In this document: piece by piece, positions 12,956 to 24,917 of the stretch
Position numbering within the stretch: position 1 is the stretch's first letter
How the letters are laid out: each line of letters starts with the position of its first letter
Assembly: GCA_026929865.2 (NCBI GenBank)
Contig: CM049398.1
Coordinates: 13,907,001-13,971,000 of the forward strand
DNA: 64,000 nucleotides
Origin: Hyperoplus lanceolatus
Taxonomy: Eukaryota; Chordata; Actinopteri; Uranoscopiformes; Ammodytidae
Direction of reading: 5' to 3'
Notes under the pieces: generated by a model
Database searches by the model: none
What the model was told of the DNA's origin: nothing
What the model saw: only the letters and a program-made list of their open reading frames with translations
Program-made: the position numbers and the translations under genes

Positions 12956-12998
12956 CTATTGCGGCGTAGGGGACCGGGTCACAACGCTGCCCAGATAG
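12956..12998 (-). CDS. igsf9b: igsf9b candidate 43-base C-terminal exon
   Basis: A good acceptor (TTTTTGATTGATCTCAG) and a near-ideal donor (GTAAGG) bound this 43-base exon. Read from phase 0 it gives LSGQRCDPVPYAAI plus one base, and that base joins the exon at 10677 in the long open frame (I-GVCPSQTQQQ). Read from phase 2, as the upstream exon at 14508 seems to require, it gives a short peptide ending in TAG at its last three bases. The two readings conflict. I favour a real exon with an unseen partner or alternative splice upstream. This is recognised from splice sites and frame only, not from homology. Confidence 0.55.
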
Positions 12999-14507
12999 CT
13001 GAGATCAATCAAAAACAAATCACGTAAGACCCTTATCCCTCTATAAAAGCAGCAGCCCTATAAGCTACCTTCCCTTAAAGGGCCAGTGACAGAGCAGGAG
13101 CAAGTCTCTGCTTCATGGCTTTAGCTATTGTATGATAGTAGTCTCTATAGGGTTACGATGAGGTGGGTGTCAGGGGGCGCACGAATGTATGCAGTAAAGA
13201 ACGACTATGGGCCATAAAAGTAAAGGAGTCTCGGCTATGTTTTTATTTAGGTGTAAAAGCATCAAGCTTCCTGAGTTAGGTCTGACAATGAGTCGGGCAC
13301 TGACCTATCAGATTGTTGGAGTTCATAAGGGGAACTAAGGGGTGCATATATGCAAGCTTTAATGATAATATTCCTTCTTGAACTGCCTTGAGTTCAGACT
13401 TCTTATCCTTTTACAATAGGTACTAATCTTTAATAAGCCATCCTTTATTAATGGTCAATAAACCACTAACTATTGCTTTATAATACTGTTATAAGCCACG
13501 ATAACGACTTTTGGGTTGCCAGGTTGTGGCTGCTTTTATCCTCATCCAGTACTAGGATACTTTTGATTTGTCTTTCTAGCTGTCGCAGCAGTCATATTAT
13601 AGTAGAAACCCTCTATTAATGCCTTATTAATCTTTATGAATCCTGTACAGATTTTGTTTTCGCTTATTAGAAACTGAGAAACTTTTGACCCTTTATTATT
13701 AATTTGTTAACATTTATAACTGCAAACCTGAAAGTGTGTTACCCCTTGTTAATGACTGCATTAATAACTTTATTATAGAAACCGTTCATAACCTGGCAAC
13801 ACAAACGTTGATTCATTGATTGATTAGAGTTATTGTACAAGAAATAAGTTAACAAGTTATTAACCAAAAATAAAGCTTTATGTAACCAGGGTAGTACATG
13901 GTTCTTATGTGTGATAAAAAGTATGTTATTGTACAAATATACAGTTAAGTGTTAAAGTTGTTCCTGAAAACTAACTTTCAATCATTGATCTGATCAAATT
14001 GAATTTATATCCTGCAGTAAAACAAATTTCTGTTAAATGTTCAAAGTGGGGGACAGAAAACAAATGGCACAGTTTTGAAAAACAGTAAACTTTCTGTATA
14101 TTTAAAGGGTTTCTTAATACTGTAGTGTGTTTGATCTCTATGTGCCCGTAGTTGTTATTCTTTAAAGTTTACTTCAATTTATTTTATGATCAATATTTGA
14201 TTAGATTAAATACAAGCTATCAAATAATAAAGACGATAAGACATTATCCTAAAATCAAACTGAGCATTACATGCCATCAATTTTGATAAACTAATACAAT
14301 GTGTGCTAAATGCAATTACATGCCCTCTGCATATTAAAGTACAATATGCATCTGAAATATGCCTATACAGTAAATGGAGACATCAAAGTAAAAACTGTGG
14401 GCAAATAAATACTGACGAAATTTTGTAATAAGAGAGCAGACGAGGAGACGGGTCTCCCCTTTTTAAAATAAACGTGTGACTATTCTCTACCGGAATGGAT
14501 CACCTAC
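12999..14507 (-). other. intron or gap where a linking exon may be missing
   Basis: AT-rich sequence without repeats of note. Because the exons on either side do not agree in phase, I scanned for a small exon here on the minus strand. I found no segment with an acceptor, a donor and an open frame of the required phase. Confidence 0.4.
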
Positions 14508-16124
14508 CCTGAGGCTGATATCTGGAGCTGAGAGGGCTCTGAGGGTAGCATCTCCTCCTCTGTCCTTCTCTGGGATGGCCTCTGCCCGAACACATCCCTG
14601 CCCTCCAGAGGGGGAGAGGGGGACTGGGAGGGGTAACTGGCTGCAGTGGAGGCATAGGACATGTGGGCGCGGTAACTGGGGCTGTGTTGCCTGGTGCCCT
14701 GACTCTGAGTGGGGGAGGTGGAGAGGGAGGACCTCCGGGAGAAAGTGACTGTGGCCGAGGGCTGCAGGGTGAGCTCCGGCATCTCCAGAGACCGAGAGGT
14801 GCGGAGGATGCTGGGGCGTGGAGGGGGCCGCACCAGGATATCTGGGGAGCCCGGCTGGGTGCTAAGGGGGCTTTGGGAGAGCGGGGAGAGGCGCGAGGGC
14901 TGCAGTACTAACGGGGGGAAGCTGGGGTCTGCCCGGCGCCCCGCCCTCGGGCTGAGCCAGGATTGAGGGCTACTACTGGGTGCTGTGCTTGGGCTCCCTG
15001 TACGGACTGCCGGGTCAGGGTAAGGCAACACTGGTACGCCCACGCCGTGGGCCGTGTGTCTGAGCTGGCCGAGACTCTGGGCCTGTTGCATAGCTAAACG
15101 CCTAACCGGAGGCCTGTCTCTGCCTGGGGGAGCCACCGGGACCTCCAGCTGCAGGAGGCCAGGGCTGGACGGGTCCTGTAGGTGAGGGAAGTGCAGGCGA
15201 CCCGGGGGGAGAGAGTGAGGGGGGTATGGGGGTGGGTCGGGGAGGTCCTGGTGATGTAAGGGATGGTGAGGTGGGTATATGAAGCGCGGGCCCTCTAGAC
15301 CCAGGAAGGGTAACTCATGAGGCTGCCAGCTTTCGGGCGAGAGAGGAGGAGGGCTGTGTGTGTGAGACAGAGAATGGCCAGAGGCGGTGTACTGATGATG
15401 ATGATCCATCTCTCCGCTCTCCTCGGGGATGGAGGGGTAACCGAAGGGCCCCTCGGCGGTGCCTGGGGGGGAGGACAGAGCGGAGCTACGCGGGCTAATG
15501 TCAGGCATGTAGAATGGCGGTGGGATCCCTGATTCGCCGCGGCTGCCTAGATACCCATAGAACGGGCCCTGGGGAAAGCCCCTGTAGCGGGAGGCGGGGG
15601 CCTGCCCTGAGGCGTGAAGTGCACTGCCCTCTGCAAAGCTCATACCTTCCATGGCCCTGTGTAGGCGGGGGCTGTAGTTGGGGGGCTGCGTTGAGTCCAG
15701 GCTGGAGGACGTTGGGGAGAGCTGGGGCCGCAGCGTGGGCATGATAGGCGGCAGAGGACCGGGGTCAAAATCATTCTCCTCATCCGACTGCCGGAACTCT
15801 GGGTACATGTCAGACTCCTCTGCGAAGGGGAAGCCCTGGATGCGGCGGGGCGGTGGGCTGCACTCCATGCTGAAGCGGCCGTCAGGGCCACGGCTTATCA
15901 GCTCTATAGGCGTGGTGACCTCTGCCTCATGCTTGGACACACTGTATTTCTTGCTGGCTATGGCACGCTTGGTTTTCTTGTAGAAGGAGAGCTCTTTGTC
16001 TCTCTCTCTCTGAGGGCTGGGCAGCTTCCTGACGTACAGGCCCGGACCGTGGGAGCCCTCGGAAGAATAAGAGCGGGGTCGCGATGGAGGGGAGCTCTCT
16101 GGACTTATCTTCCCTGATGATAGC
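14508..16124 (-). CDS. igsf9b: igsf9b large exon: cytoplasmic tail
   Basis: The 1,617-base exon encodes about 539 residues of tail. The start LSSGKISPESSPP is followed by basic blocks (FYKKTKRAIASKKYSV), TTPIELISRGPDGRFSMEC, the acidic block FPFAEESDMYPEFRQSDEEN, long proline/serine-rich stretches, VLPYPDPA, VLQPSRLSPLSQSPLSTQ and DVFGQRPSQRRTEEE. These blocks occur in the same order in mammalian IGSF9B, whose tail recruits postsynaptic scaffold proteins. The acceptor is TTATCAG. The likely donor is GTAGGT at 14507, leaving phase 2 after SAS plus two bases; if it is not spliced, a TAG at 14506-14504 ends the protein after SASG. High GC content and several long frames open on the opposite strand are by-products of the proline-rich composition. 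Confidence 0.95.
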
Positions 16125-17789
16125 CTGATAAAGAGTGCAGACACAAGGCACTGGCTTAGTTAAACACATAACAGATCAAATCCAAAGAGGTAGTGTGTGA
16201 AGTATTTGAAACAAAAGAAAAGTGTATGATGTTATGAATAGGCATGAATGCAGTTTCACTATTAAACAGATGATACAATACAAAGCCAAAGCACTGTTTC
16301 AAGGCAGCCACGATGAACTGTGTCATGATAATGGATGGTTTATGGGCGGAGAGTCCTGAACCAAGCCAGAATGACGGGATGAGCGGAGAAGCAAACGACG
16401 CAACCATGACAACTGTTTCCCAGATCTATTGAATCTACATCTTCTTGAGCGGACATGAGACCGATTTCCATACGCTGCACCACATGGTGATGTGAGGGGA
16501 AAAGCAGATGACATCTAACCAGGCCTCATTTTGCCCACACCAGGAGCAGCATAGTAGTCCACACTTACTGGGTCACTGAACTCATCGGAGTAGACATACA
16601 TTATAAAGAGTGCATATACACAGTACCGAACTGTACATGCAGCTGAGTTCTAATCCCTTGTATGGTGCGTGGAAGTCTGTGCATGCAAATAGGCCAGCAG
16701 GTAGGCTTCACTACAACAAATAGTCATTGTCAGTTGATCATTTCTATGCAATGCAGTAACCATGCAGCCAAGCCAGTGCAGTGCAGCACACTCTGTATTA
16801 CGGTGCAGGCAGGCACTCACAGGGGGCTGGCAGGCGGGGGCAAGTAACTGCTCCTGGCAGGCTCGTCCCAGCAGGGCTCTACCCCCGGCAAGGGGGTGAG
16901 AGGAGGTCTGCGGTGGGAGACAAACGACATGGGCCTGGTTCACTTTTGACTACGCCACTTGCAAGAATGACTAAGTGTGAACTCCCTGATCTGTCTGGAC
17001 CATTTCCATAAAAAAACTAACTAAACAAAGGGATCTGGTCCTGACAATTTAAGTCTCAGGCAAACAAGACATTTATTCTGGAATGGCTTTCACATTAGAT
17101 TATTGTCACAAATGAGCTCCTTTTGGGATTGAAATGCAATCATACATGTACACAAGATTTACAGACAAACAAGACAAATACACACAGGTGGTGGTTACTG
17201 TAACATTAAATGCGCAGCCTAACCAAAAAACAGCATTATTGAACACTCAGAATCATGCAGAAAGCAGACAGCGCTTGAGGTTAAAGAATACAGATGGATC
17301 AAAAATCAATACACGTACTGCAGCCTGGGCACTCTGGGTAATGTGCTTAAAATGCTGACTTGGCTGCTTTGAACTTTCCATAATCTGCTCATGATCCGCT
17401 AGGGGCTGCTACTGTACATGTTCTTCAACATCCTACAAGTAGCTTTAATATAAAAAAAAAATTTCATCATCCACCTGAGCTACTTCTGTGAGCTTATTTA
17501 TTTTGAATGTTTTAAGTTAACTATATTCAAAATCTCGTTCCAGAAAGCAACCTGTGTGAATTATTTCATCTTAACAAGGCTCTAAAAACCTTGAGTATTT
17601 CCACTTGCTATGAAATAATCTGAACTGATAGGTGTGTAGGTTTGGGTTTTGCTGTTATTTATTGTTAAAAAGTATGCCTTGTCACAGCACGCATGGGAGG
17701 AGAAGTCTTGTAAAACGGTGCTTTAGAAGATGCACAGTAGCAGCCACCTCCGGCGGACTTGCTGGGGATGTGGCGTTGGATTTACTTAC
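16125..17789 (-). other. igsf9b intron
   Basis: 1.7 kb with no exon, repeat or transposon that I could identify. Several short open frames are unsupported. Confidence 0.7.
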
Positions 17790-17835
17790 GGTGACTCAAT
17801 GCTTTTCCTGAAGTGTGTCACCGACAAGGGAGGAT
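17790..17835 (-). CDS. igsf9b: igsf9b short exon in the juxtamembrane tail
   Basis: This 46-base exon encodes DPPLSVTHFRKSIESP. It is recognised because it bridges the phase between the membrane exon (ends phase 1) and the large tail exon (starts phase 2), and because its peptide matches the mammalian DPPLSITHCRKSLESP block. The acceptor is CTCTCAG and the donor GTAAGT, a near-ideal site. Confidence 0.9.
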
Positions 17836-18017
17836 CTGAGAGAGCAATAAATATGTCATTTTTAGCACTCGTTTTGCAAGTCCTTGTAGTCATTTAAATG
17901 ACTTTCTAACAAGAAATATTAAACTTCAAATCCCAAAGCCCATTCCATAATCCATCCAAAGGTCAGACAAGCATTATAGTTTGTAACATGTGAATTAAGT
18001 CGGGGAGGGGGACCAAC

Positions 18018-18179
18018 CTGGTTTACGCTTGAGTTTGCGCCGGTGTTGCTTGTTGACGAAGCAAGCTGCTAGAGTGCTGAACAGTACTGCCGCCGCCAGA
18101 AAACAGATAGTTGCCACGACACCCGCCACCACAGGCCGCGCCAGACCCTCATCCGGCAACTCCGCAGGGGGGAAGGGAT
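18018..18179 (-). CDS. igsf9b: igsf9b exon: stalk, membrane segment, start of tail
   Basis: The 162-base exon encodes a short acidic stalk (DPFPPAELPDEGLARP) and a single hydrophobic segment of about 27 residues that starts PVVAGVVATICFLAAA and ends LAACFV. The basic stop-transfer sequence NKQHRRKLKRKP follows. This makes the product a type I membrane protein with the Ig/FN3 part outside the cell. The acceptor is TGTCAG and the donor GTTGGT. Both ends are phase 1. LAAA-LFSTLAACFVNKQ is strongly conserved in IGSF9B. Confidence 0.95.
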
Positions 18180-18290
18180 CTGACAGGACAGTAACAAAAC
18201 ACAAAAAACTCACAAGTCTTTCCTTACGGAGTCTTGAACTTTTCTGCATGTACGTTTTTGTTATGTTTCTTGGAAAAAATATAAACTGAC

Positions 18291-18375
18291 CCGTGCTGGA
18301 CACTCCCACTACGTTGCTGCTCTCACTTATCAGATCATCCATGACGGCCATCACTCGAAACTCATACCACGACTC
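18291..18375 (-). CDS. igsf9b: igsf9b exon: end of FN3-2
   Basis: The 85-base exon encodes ESWYEFRVMAVMDDLISESS and NVVGVSST, the last strands of the second FN3 domain with the typical WYEFRVxAV motif. The acceptor is TGACAG and the donor GTCAGT. It enters in phase 0 and leaves in phase 1. Confidence 0.92.
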
Positions 18376-18637
18376 CTGTCAGAGAGATGCACCAAATGTC
18401 TTTTGATTTATAGCTTACTAGATAGTAGTCTACAGCTGAAGGGTTGTTTAAATGCCCTTGGAATGCAAAACAAGAAAAGGCTGGGAAGAAGAAATACATG
18501 TTTTGATGATAACAGCCTTTTACAGTTATGTCAGTCCTCTTAAAACACATGACAAACTAGTTTACAGTTCTACCATCTGCCACAGCATTGTTTCATTAGT
18601 GATATGTGTAGCCTATGTGTGTGTGTGTGTGACAGAC

Positions 18638-18864
18638 CTGGACGAGGTCTCTAGCTATGAGCTCAGTCTCGGTGGACGGGATCAAATCATCCAGAACCTC
18701 CCACTTCTCCCCGAGGCGGAACTCCATGATGTATCGGTCGACCGGTGAAGAGTGGTTGGATGGAGGGAGCCATGTGAGGAGGACACCGTGCTGCGTGCGG
18801 TTGGCTGTGAGGCACCGTGGTGGAGTAAGAAGCACCAGTGGTTCAGGGGTACCCAGGGGAGAGC
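18638..18864 (-). CDS. igsf9b: igsf9b exon: most of FN3-2
   Basis: The 227-base exon encodes SPLGTPEPLVLLTPPRCLTA, NRTQHGVLLTWLPPSNHSS and PVDRYIMEFRLGEKWEVLDD, ending TELIARDLVQ. It carries the FN3 strand-B tryptophan and two glycosylation sequons (NRT, NHS). The acceptor is TCCACAG and the donor GTCTGT (weak). It leaves in phase 0. A short GT run sits just past the donor in the intron. Confidence 0.93.
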
Positions 18865-20176
18865 CTGTGGACACACACATATGATGCACATGAATCGGTA
18901 GCATAGAGGAAAGTAATTCATACAGCTAAAAGAAAAACAGAAGTCAGAATGATCCTCCAAAATAAAAAAATACTGATGAAAAAATCATGTGTAATCTTCA
19001 GCACTAATCACCATCCTAGTTCAGCGTCTTAGCGTGCTAACATTTGTCATTAAGCATTTAACACAAAGAACAGCTGAGGAAATGGCATTGGTTTTGCAGG
19101 TTTTTGGTCTTGTAATGTAAACATTCACCAGAAGATTAGAATTCAACATACAGGGGAAATTAATGTTTCAGTGTATGAGCATAATTTCACGGAAATCTAT
19201 CCGATAGCTGTCCAGACATTCCACTTAAAACCACAAATTTCAGCCTCATGGTGGCGCTACAGAGGAAATGTCAATAGGTCACCAAGGTCAGTAGGATTCC
19301 TCCTCTTGGGGCTGAACACATTTTTATTGCAATCCCTGCAGCAGTTGACTATACTGACTACTGTATATATAGTTTGTATAAACAGGGCTGAGTGTGACCC
19401 AAAATGATTCAGTTGCTCTCTTGTACCCTATAAACCGTGCACTGAGTCAGTCATCTTGAGATACGCCTTGAGAGAGTGGAGTGGTTTAACTGCATGAATG
19501 TGCAACCTCACAAGTGCTCCACCTGACCTCAGACTGCATAGTGTCTAAAGTGTCTCCCTCCAACGATCCCCCAGGCTTAACCAAGGCTAACGTTGCTTAC
19601 TGTGTGGTGACCTTGTTACTATTTTCTTTTATAAAAACAAGCTTTGAGATGTGGCACAGGCTTCCTTATTACCTTAAAAAAGGATTAAAAAACACTGATT
19701 AAAATGGATGGACGACTTAAAGTCAAGCACATAGAAATACACTCGACAGTTGTACAAGGTTACTCACTTATTGATTTTCTGTTGAATCTAACATGTATGT
19801 ACATCATTTAAAAGGCAAGCAAATACTATAAGAACAGAAGAAAGCTGTGCATGTACAGGAAATACACCACAATATTAACCAAACCCTTTAGTTGCCCACT
19901 GTCATTCATGTAAAGTGGCTGCTATCTGGGTGTGTGAACTAGGTCAGACATTTGCAAGCCTCAATTAGGCTTTTGAAAGAAGGTCGGATTTTCAGCACTT
20001 TGTTGGCAACAAGTTCACACTGGAAAACAAAGAAAGCTACTGTCAAGTCTTTGAGATCACATTCTTTTGTAACTTAGTTCTTCACAGCTGAGGGTTTGAT
20101 GGGAAAATAGGTGTTTTAATGTATCGATTTTCATATTTAAGTACATTTGACCTGACTGTTTTTTACTAAATGCCAG

Positions 20177-20180
<4 letters not shown>

Positions 20181-20246
<66 letters not shown>
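20181..20246. repeat. (AC)n microsatellite
   Basis: 33 uninterrupted AC units, about 30 bases from the left end of the element at 20277. Confidence 0.98.
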
Positions 20247-20247
<1 letters not shown>

Positions 20248-20276
20248 ACTAATCACTTACACAAAAAAAAGATACA

Positions 20277-20796
20277 CCCTGCGTTCCATTAGTAGTTGCA
20301 CTTCCCCTCGTTCATTTACCCTCAGCCCTTGGTATGACGTAACAGCATACGTTGCACGGAGGGAACTTGGAGTGCGGAGGGAGACTGGGCGGGGGAGGAG
20401 CGGGGGATTTAAATGGAACCCTCTTGCTCACTTGCCCTTGTAGTCGCAATGGACCGTCAGTTACATAGGTAGTTGTAGTTCTGAATGCAAATAATACAGA
20501 ATTATAACATTCTGCAAAGGTAGTCTATATTGCAGAAAGCCATTTCCATAGCATAACAAACATTGAATTTCGACACGGTAACTCAGATTATCAAGATAAT
20601 GTTACTTACACATGTAAATTGTTTGCTCCAACATATTTTCTTATTTCTGTTAGTTTCAACCAAAAACATTTGTTTTGAATAGTCCTATAATTGGCAGCCA
20701 TCGGTGTTATAGCAGCAATATGTATAAACTGCAATAGGCTACATTCACTGGATTGTTCCTTTGGAAATAGGATAGCCTAATTGAGGAGTTTTGGAA

Positions 20797-20851
<55 letters not shown>

Positions 20852-21131
20852 CCTGCGGGTGGCCGCGATGTCCCTAAAAGCATACAGTCTACCGGAAAAT
20901 AAAAGGAGAAGAAGAAGAAGACGAACTGCAATGCACTGTGGGTGATATCCACCTCGAAGTGACCATGGATGTTCACTTGATCACTCAGCCCTCTGAGGGT
21001 CTATCTCACGAAGTTCACTTCAGTTTCCAGACAATTGGAACGACACTTAAGATGGCGGTGGGGATTCCCCCGAGGGCAAGTGCCTAGGGCAAGTGAACGA
21101 GGGCCTGTTGAACGGGTATTGGAACGCAGGG
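20277..21131. mobile_element. 855-base inverted-repeat DNA transposon
   Basis: Left end CCCTGCGTTCCATT; the right end is the complement of CCCTGCGTTCCAAT. An ACA triplet flanks both ends, a possible 3-base target duplication as made by PIF/Harbinger enzymes. Subterminal regions contain further near-inverted words (AGTTGCACTTCCC / AAGTGCC). No transposase is visible. A (TA)n run has grown inside it. Confidence 0.65.
20800..20847. repeat. (TA)n microsatellite
   Basis: About 24 TA units inside the transposon at 20277-21131. Confidence 0.97.
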
Positions 21132-21189
21132 ACAGACTCCAAAAGACACATCGCCCTTCTCCCAGGAAGCTGCATTGGTTGTGTAAGGG

Positions 21190-21192
<3 letters not shown>

Positions 21193-21224
<32 letters not shown>
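21193..21224. repeat. (CA)n microsatellite
   Basis: 16 CA units followed by a degenerate CA tail to about 21238, just past the right end of the 20277-21131 element. Confidence 0.95.
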
Positions 21225-21230
<6 letters not shown>

Positions 21231-22016
21231 TACACACAGGACTTTGGGCGTGCATTGATCTATTCATGCCTTTTATCTAACATTTGTCCTTTCTACTGTC
21301 TGGTGGAAAATCTATCCATCCACTTTCTTTTTTGCTGAGACATTGATTTGAAAGACCATACACTTTTAATCCAGTTTCTGCTCAGGTGGTAGCGGTGGCA
21401 GGCAGCATACACATATTGAATTGGCAGCATGCATGATTTGGATTGTAACACACAAGAATATAAACTATCTAAATCTGCTTATGGTACATCAAAAAACACA
21501 TCAGAAAATGTTTTTTCTTAACAGCAGTTACATTCAGTTCTCTGACTAATTACTCACTACTAAGTCTTTCTCAAGTCAAACATGTTGATTTGTCAAACAT
21601 GGGTGGAACTAAAAACATTATAATGACTTCGGTATTGTGCATGCAGGCTTGTTGGCACACCTACTGTAAATGGGACAGTGCCATCAATTAAGCCATGAGT
21701 TGCACCTATGCTTTTTTTCCTGCTATGACAACTCAAAATATTTGCAGTGAGGATTAAAGTGTTCATCAGCTGGTCCCATCTTTGCGCATGTGCTGAGTGC
21801 ACTGACATATCAGCACATTGAATGGTTTCCTGGCTCGCTTTGTCCACACGTCTTTCTTATGAACCCTATAAATCTCAGGCTCATGCATTGAATGGCAGTA
21901 AAATCTTGTTTGCTTAGTCATACAGTGGCATCATTACAGCCAACACATCATCACAATGATGTGTTGGCTTTGATGTTTAATATAGAGCACAAATAGACTT
22001 AACAATGAGGCATTAA

Positions 22017-22932
22017 AGCAGCTCCGAGTAACATTTAAATATCTTTTAAACAGCCTCATGTTTCCTCTCATAATCATAAATTACCTTTAACAGCAAACGA
22101 GACCATCAGTGCAAAGAAAGACGTTTTTATATAGTTTTTATTACTGCGTTTGGTCTGGTCGCACACCCAGTCCGATTTTCGGTTCACGCGTGCATGCTCT
22201 ATGGTCACATATCCGTGTGGCTCAGCAACGCGATTTGAGAAGCCTATCCCTCCAGGTGAGGGAAGGGGAGCGGGAGCCTTGTTTGAGACAGTTATTTGTC
22301 GTCATAATGACTGATAACGGGGCTGAACCATCAAAGAAAAAAAAGAGAATGCAATGAAGAAAAGCTAAAAGGGAGAGTGATATAGGCTACGGGCGGGACG
22401 AGGGCGTTGCCAAGCAACGTGTATACAATTTCACAAGAGCGATCTAGACTGCAGTGTTTACTCCTAAATGAATGAGCGGTTGGTACTAACACAAAGTTTG
22501 CTTTGCTTCACCATCATCAGATAACCATTATCTGCATTATCTGTCATTATTTACATCAACAACACAAACACATTACCTCATCGTGATCCATACTAACTGC
22601 CGTCTCTCGTTCATTCGCTTTCTGTGAGGACACGTAATCTTTCAGCTCCGTGAGAGAGAGTAGTTAGGTCACACTGCTGCATCAACTCATTGCAATCAGG
22701 TGTGTATAGCACTGACTGGCATTAGTTGATGCAGTGTCAAAACCACTCTCACGGAGCCGAAAAGAGTCCTCACACTTTCAACACACGGACATGCACTATA
22801 TTGCGCCCTTCTCAGTTCAAACTCGCACGCCTGGCACGAGCTAGAAAACAGCTTTGCGACAGCGGGCGTCATAAAAATACTACCGCTTTTGTCCAAAGGG
22901 GCCGCCAATGTGCCATGTTACTCGTAGTGGCT
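22017..22932. mobile_element. TTAA-flanked inverted-repeat element (piggyBac-type MITE)
   Basis: TTAA at 22013-22016 and 22933-22936 brackets a 916-base element. Its ends pair as AGCAGCTCCGAGTAACAT and the complement of AGCCACTACGAGTAACAT. TTAA duplication is the signature of piggyBac-superfamily transposases. No transposase is visible. It contains a long imperfect hairpin at about 22608-22792. Confidence 0.7.
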
Positions 22933-23057
22933 TTAAGTGAAAAATAATGTTTTGTTCATTTCAAGGGCTTAGGTTTTTTTTCTTTATTTGTGTTCTTATA
23001 ATTTAATCTGTATAATTTGTATTTAAAATAAAAAATGTAATTAGTATTAAAATATAT

Positions 23058-23060
<3 letters not shown>

Positions 23061-23149
<89 letters not shown>
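23061..23149. repeat. (TTA)n microsatellite
   Basis: About 29 units with two interruptions near 23090-23103. Confidence 0.97.
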
Positions 23150-23763
23150 CATAATGATGGTAGCATTTAAAAAAATGCATGTGTTGTTAATGCACTAATC
23201 TGATTGAAGTGCCTTTGATACAGATGATTGATACCCTTGTTTTTAAAGCTTTAAAAATAAGTTTTGTACTTTATGCTGCCTTAGTTTTGATTGATGCTTC
23301 ATTAAGCATCTTTTAGGATAATTGTTACTACTGTATACCTTACTAAAATGCAGTCTGAAGGTGTTTTGTTATCTGACAAACATGATGGACATTTGCTTTA
23401 GCCTAAAAGCATATCTGCAGGTTTTCCCTTTTGGCTACATCTGGTGCCAACAACCAGCAGGGCAGACTGACTACATGTGGCCAGAGAGGCAAACCTCAGG
23501 GCAACAAGGAGAAGAAATCTAGATTTGTGTTCATGGATGATATGCTAATGATGTTAGAAAGGATTTTTAGTCAAACAATCAGCCTAAAACAATAAAAGTG
23601 CAGTAGACATTAATTTAAACAACACTAGAGGGCAGTATGTTCCAAACTGTGTCTGATGATATGATTCAAATCAATAATAGTGTCTTAGCGCAGCTCAGTG
23701 AGTTGATTCTGAAGTCAAGAAGTAGCAAACATGGATGGAAAAACCCTTTGATTAAGCACCCAC

Positions 23764-23939
23764 CTGCAGTGTGTACTGTCACAACTTCACTGAATGGGCC
23801 GGTGCCCAGTTTGTTTTGTGCCAACACACTGAACTGGTACTCTGTCCCAGGCTCCAGCCCTGGCACCACTAACCAGGTCTGAGCACCAGAAACTGGCATC
23901 GAATGCCAGTCATGAGGACCAAAGTCTATTCTCTTTGAC
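23764..23939 (-). CDS. igsf9b: igsf9b exon: second half of FN3-1
   Basis: The 176-base exon encodes SKRIDFGPHDWHSMPVSGAQ, then GLEPGTEYQFSVLAQNKLG and PFSEVVTVHTA. It contains the L-x-P-x-T-x-Y-x-F/V strand typical of FN3 domains. The acceptor is TTCTTAG and the donor GTGGGT. It leaves in phase 1. The block YQFSVLAQNKLGT matches mammalian IGSF9B. Confidence 0.94.
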
Positions 23940-24917
23940 CTAAGAACAGAAATGAGACAAAATAACAAAATGAATAGGTTTGATCTAAGGCGAAAACTTT
24001 AACACTAAAATGTTCAGTCTTACATAAGCAAATCAGCACATAACTGTAAACAAATGTTATAACTATCCTTTAAAAGAATGGTGTCCAATGCCAAATTGCC
24101 ATACGTGACTAATATGCCCACATTAATGTCCGAAAAACATATTTAATTTCAACATTTAAAATTAAATCTACCTGTTCCAATAACACAAGACAGTTTCAGA
24201 TTGAAAAGGGGACATTCCATGGTATTGGTGGTTTGCCATAAGTAACTGAGAAACCAATTCTTGAAGTTGGAGTGTTAAATGAAGCTTGAATTTTCACTCC
24301 AAACAATGACGACTTGTAATACATTCTTAGACGACTTGAATTATCCAACCGGAAAATAATACTTCAGCAACAAACTCTTAATCCTTAATTCACTGGACTG
24401 TCAAGTGTAATTCCAATCTGATGGTTGACATCAATATAATCATAACACATAATTAGGAAAGTAAACAAGCCTTGTTCTTTTGTGAATTTTACCTATTTAA
24501 GTCAATGTACTTTTGTTGTGTTTACATTCACTAGTCTATAATGTGTCTGTCTCTACAATGCAAAATGTATTAAAACATAAAACGATCTCTTAGCAGGTAG
24601 TTACAGGCCTTTTACTCACAATCTTTTTGTATCCAACACCATGAAACGTTATTCCACATGAGTATCATGTTTCATGCTGCAAATACACTTTCCATACACA
24701 CCATGAATAATGCACATGCAAATCAAAAAACTACATTTTGTGAACTCCTGATTGAATTTCCTATGTTATCTTCGTAAGTGAAGATGGCAGGAGCAAAAAT
24801 AAAAACCTGGTCATAATATACATAATATACGTCAAACTGTAGAACGATAATCGCGAGGTAGAGTTTCCACATCTGCAGATTAGTGCCATCGATTAGGAGT
24901 TAAGTAAGAGCACTTAC

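Larger units (their letters stand above)
18865..23763 (-). other. igsf9b intron with several transposons
   Basis: About 4.9 kb. It holds a (CA)n run (20181-20246), a TIR element (20277-21131) with an internal (TA)n run, a TTAA-flanked element (22017-22932) and a (TTA)n run (23061-23149). The rest is AT-rich with no exon. Confidence 0.7.

Noticed and set aside
14476-15983. Plus-strand frames across the large tail exon
   Set aside because: They mirror the GC- and proline-rich igsf9b tail on the other strand. The minus-strand frame is continuous and matches the family.
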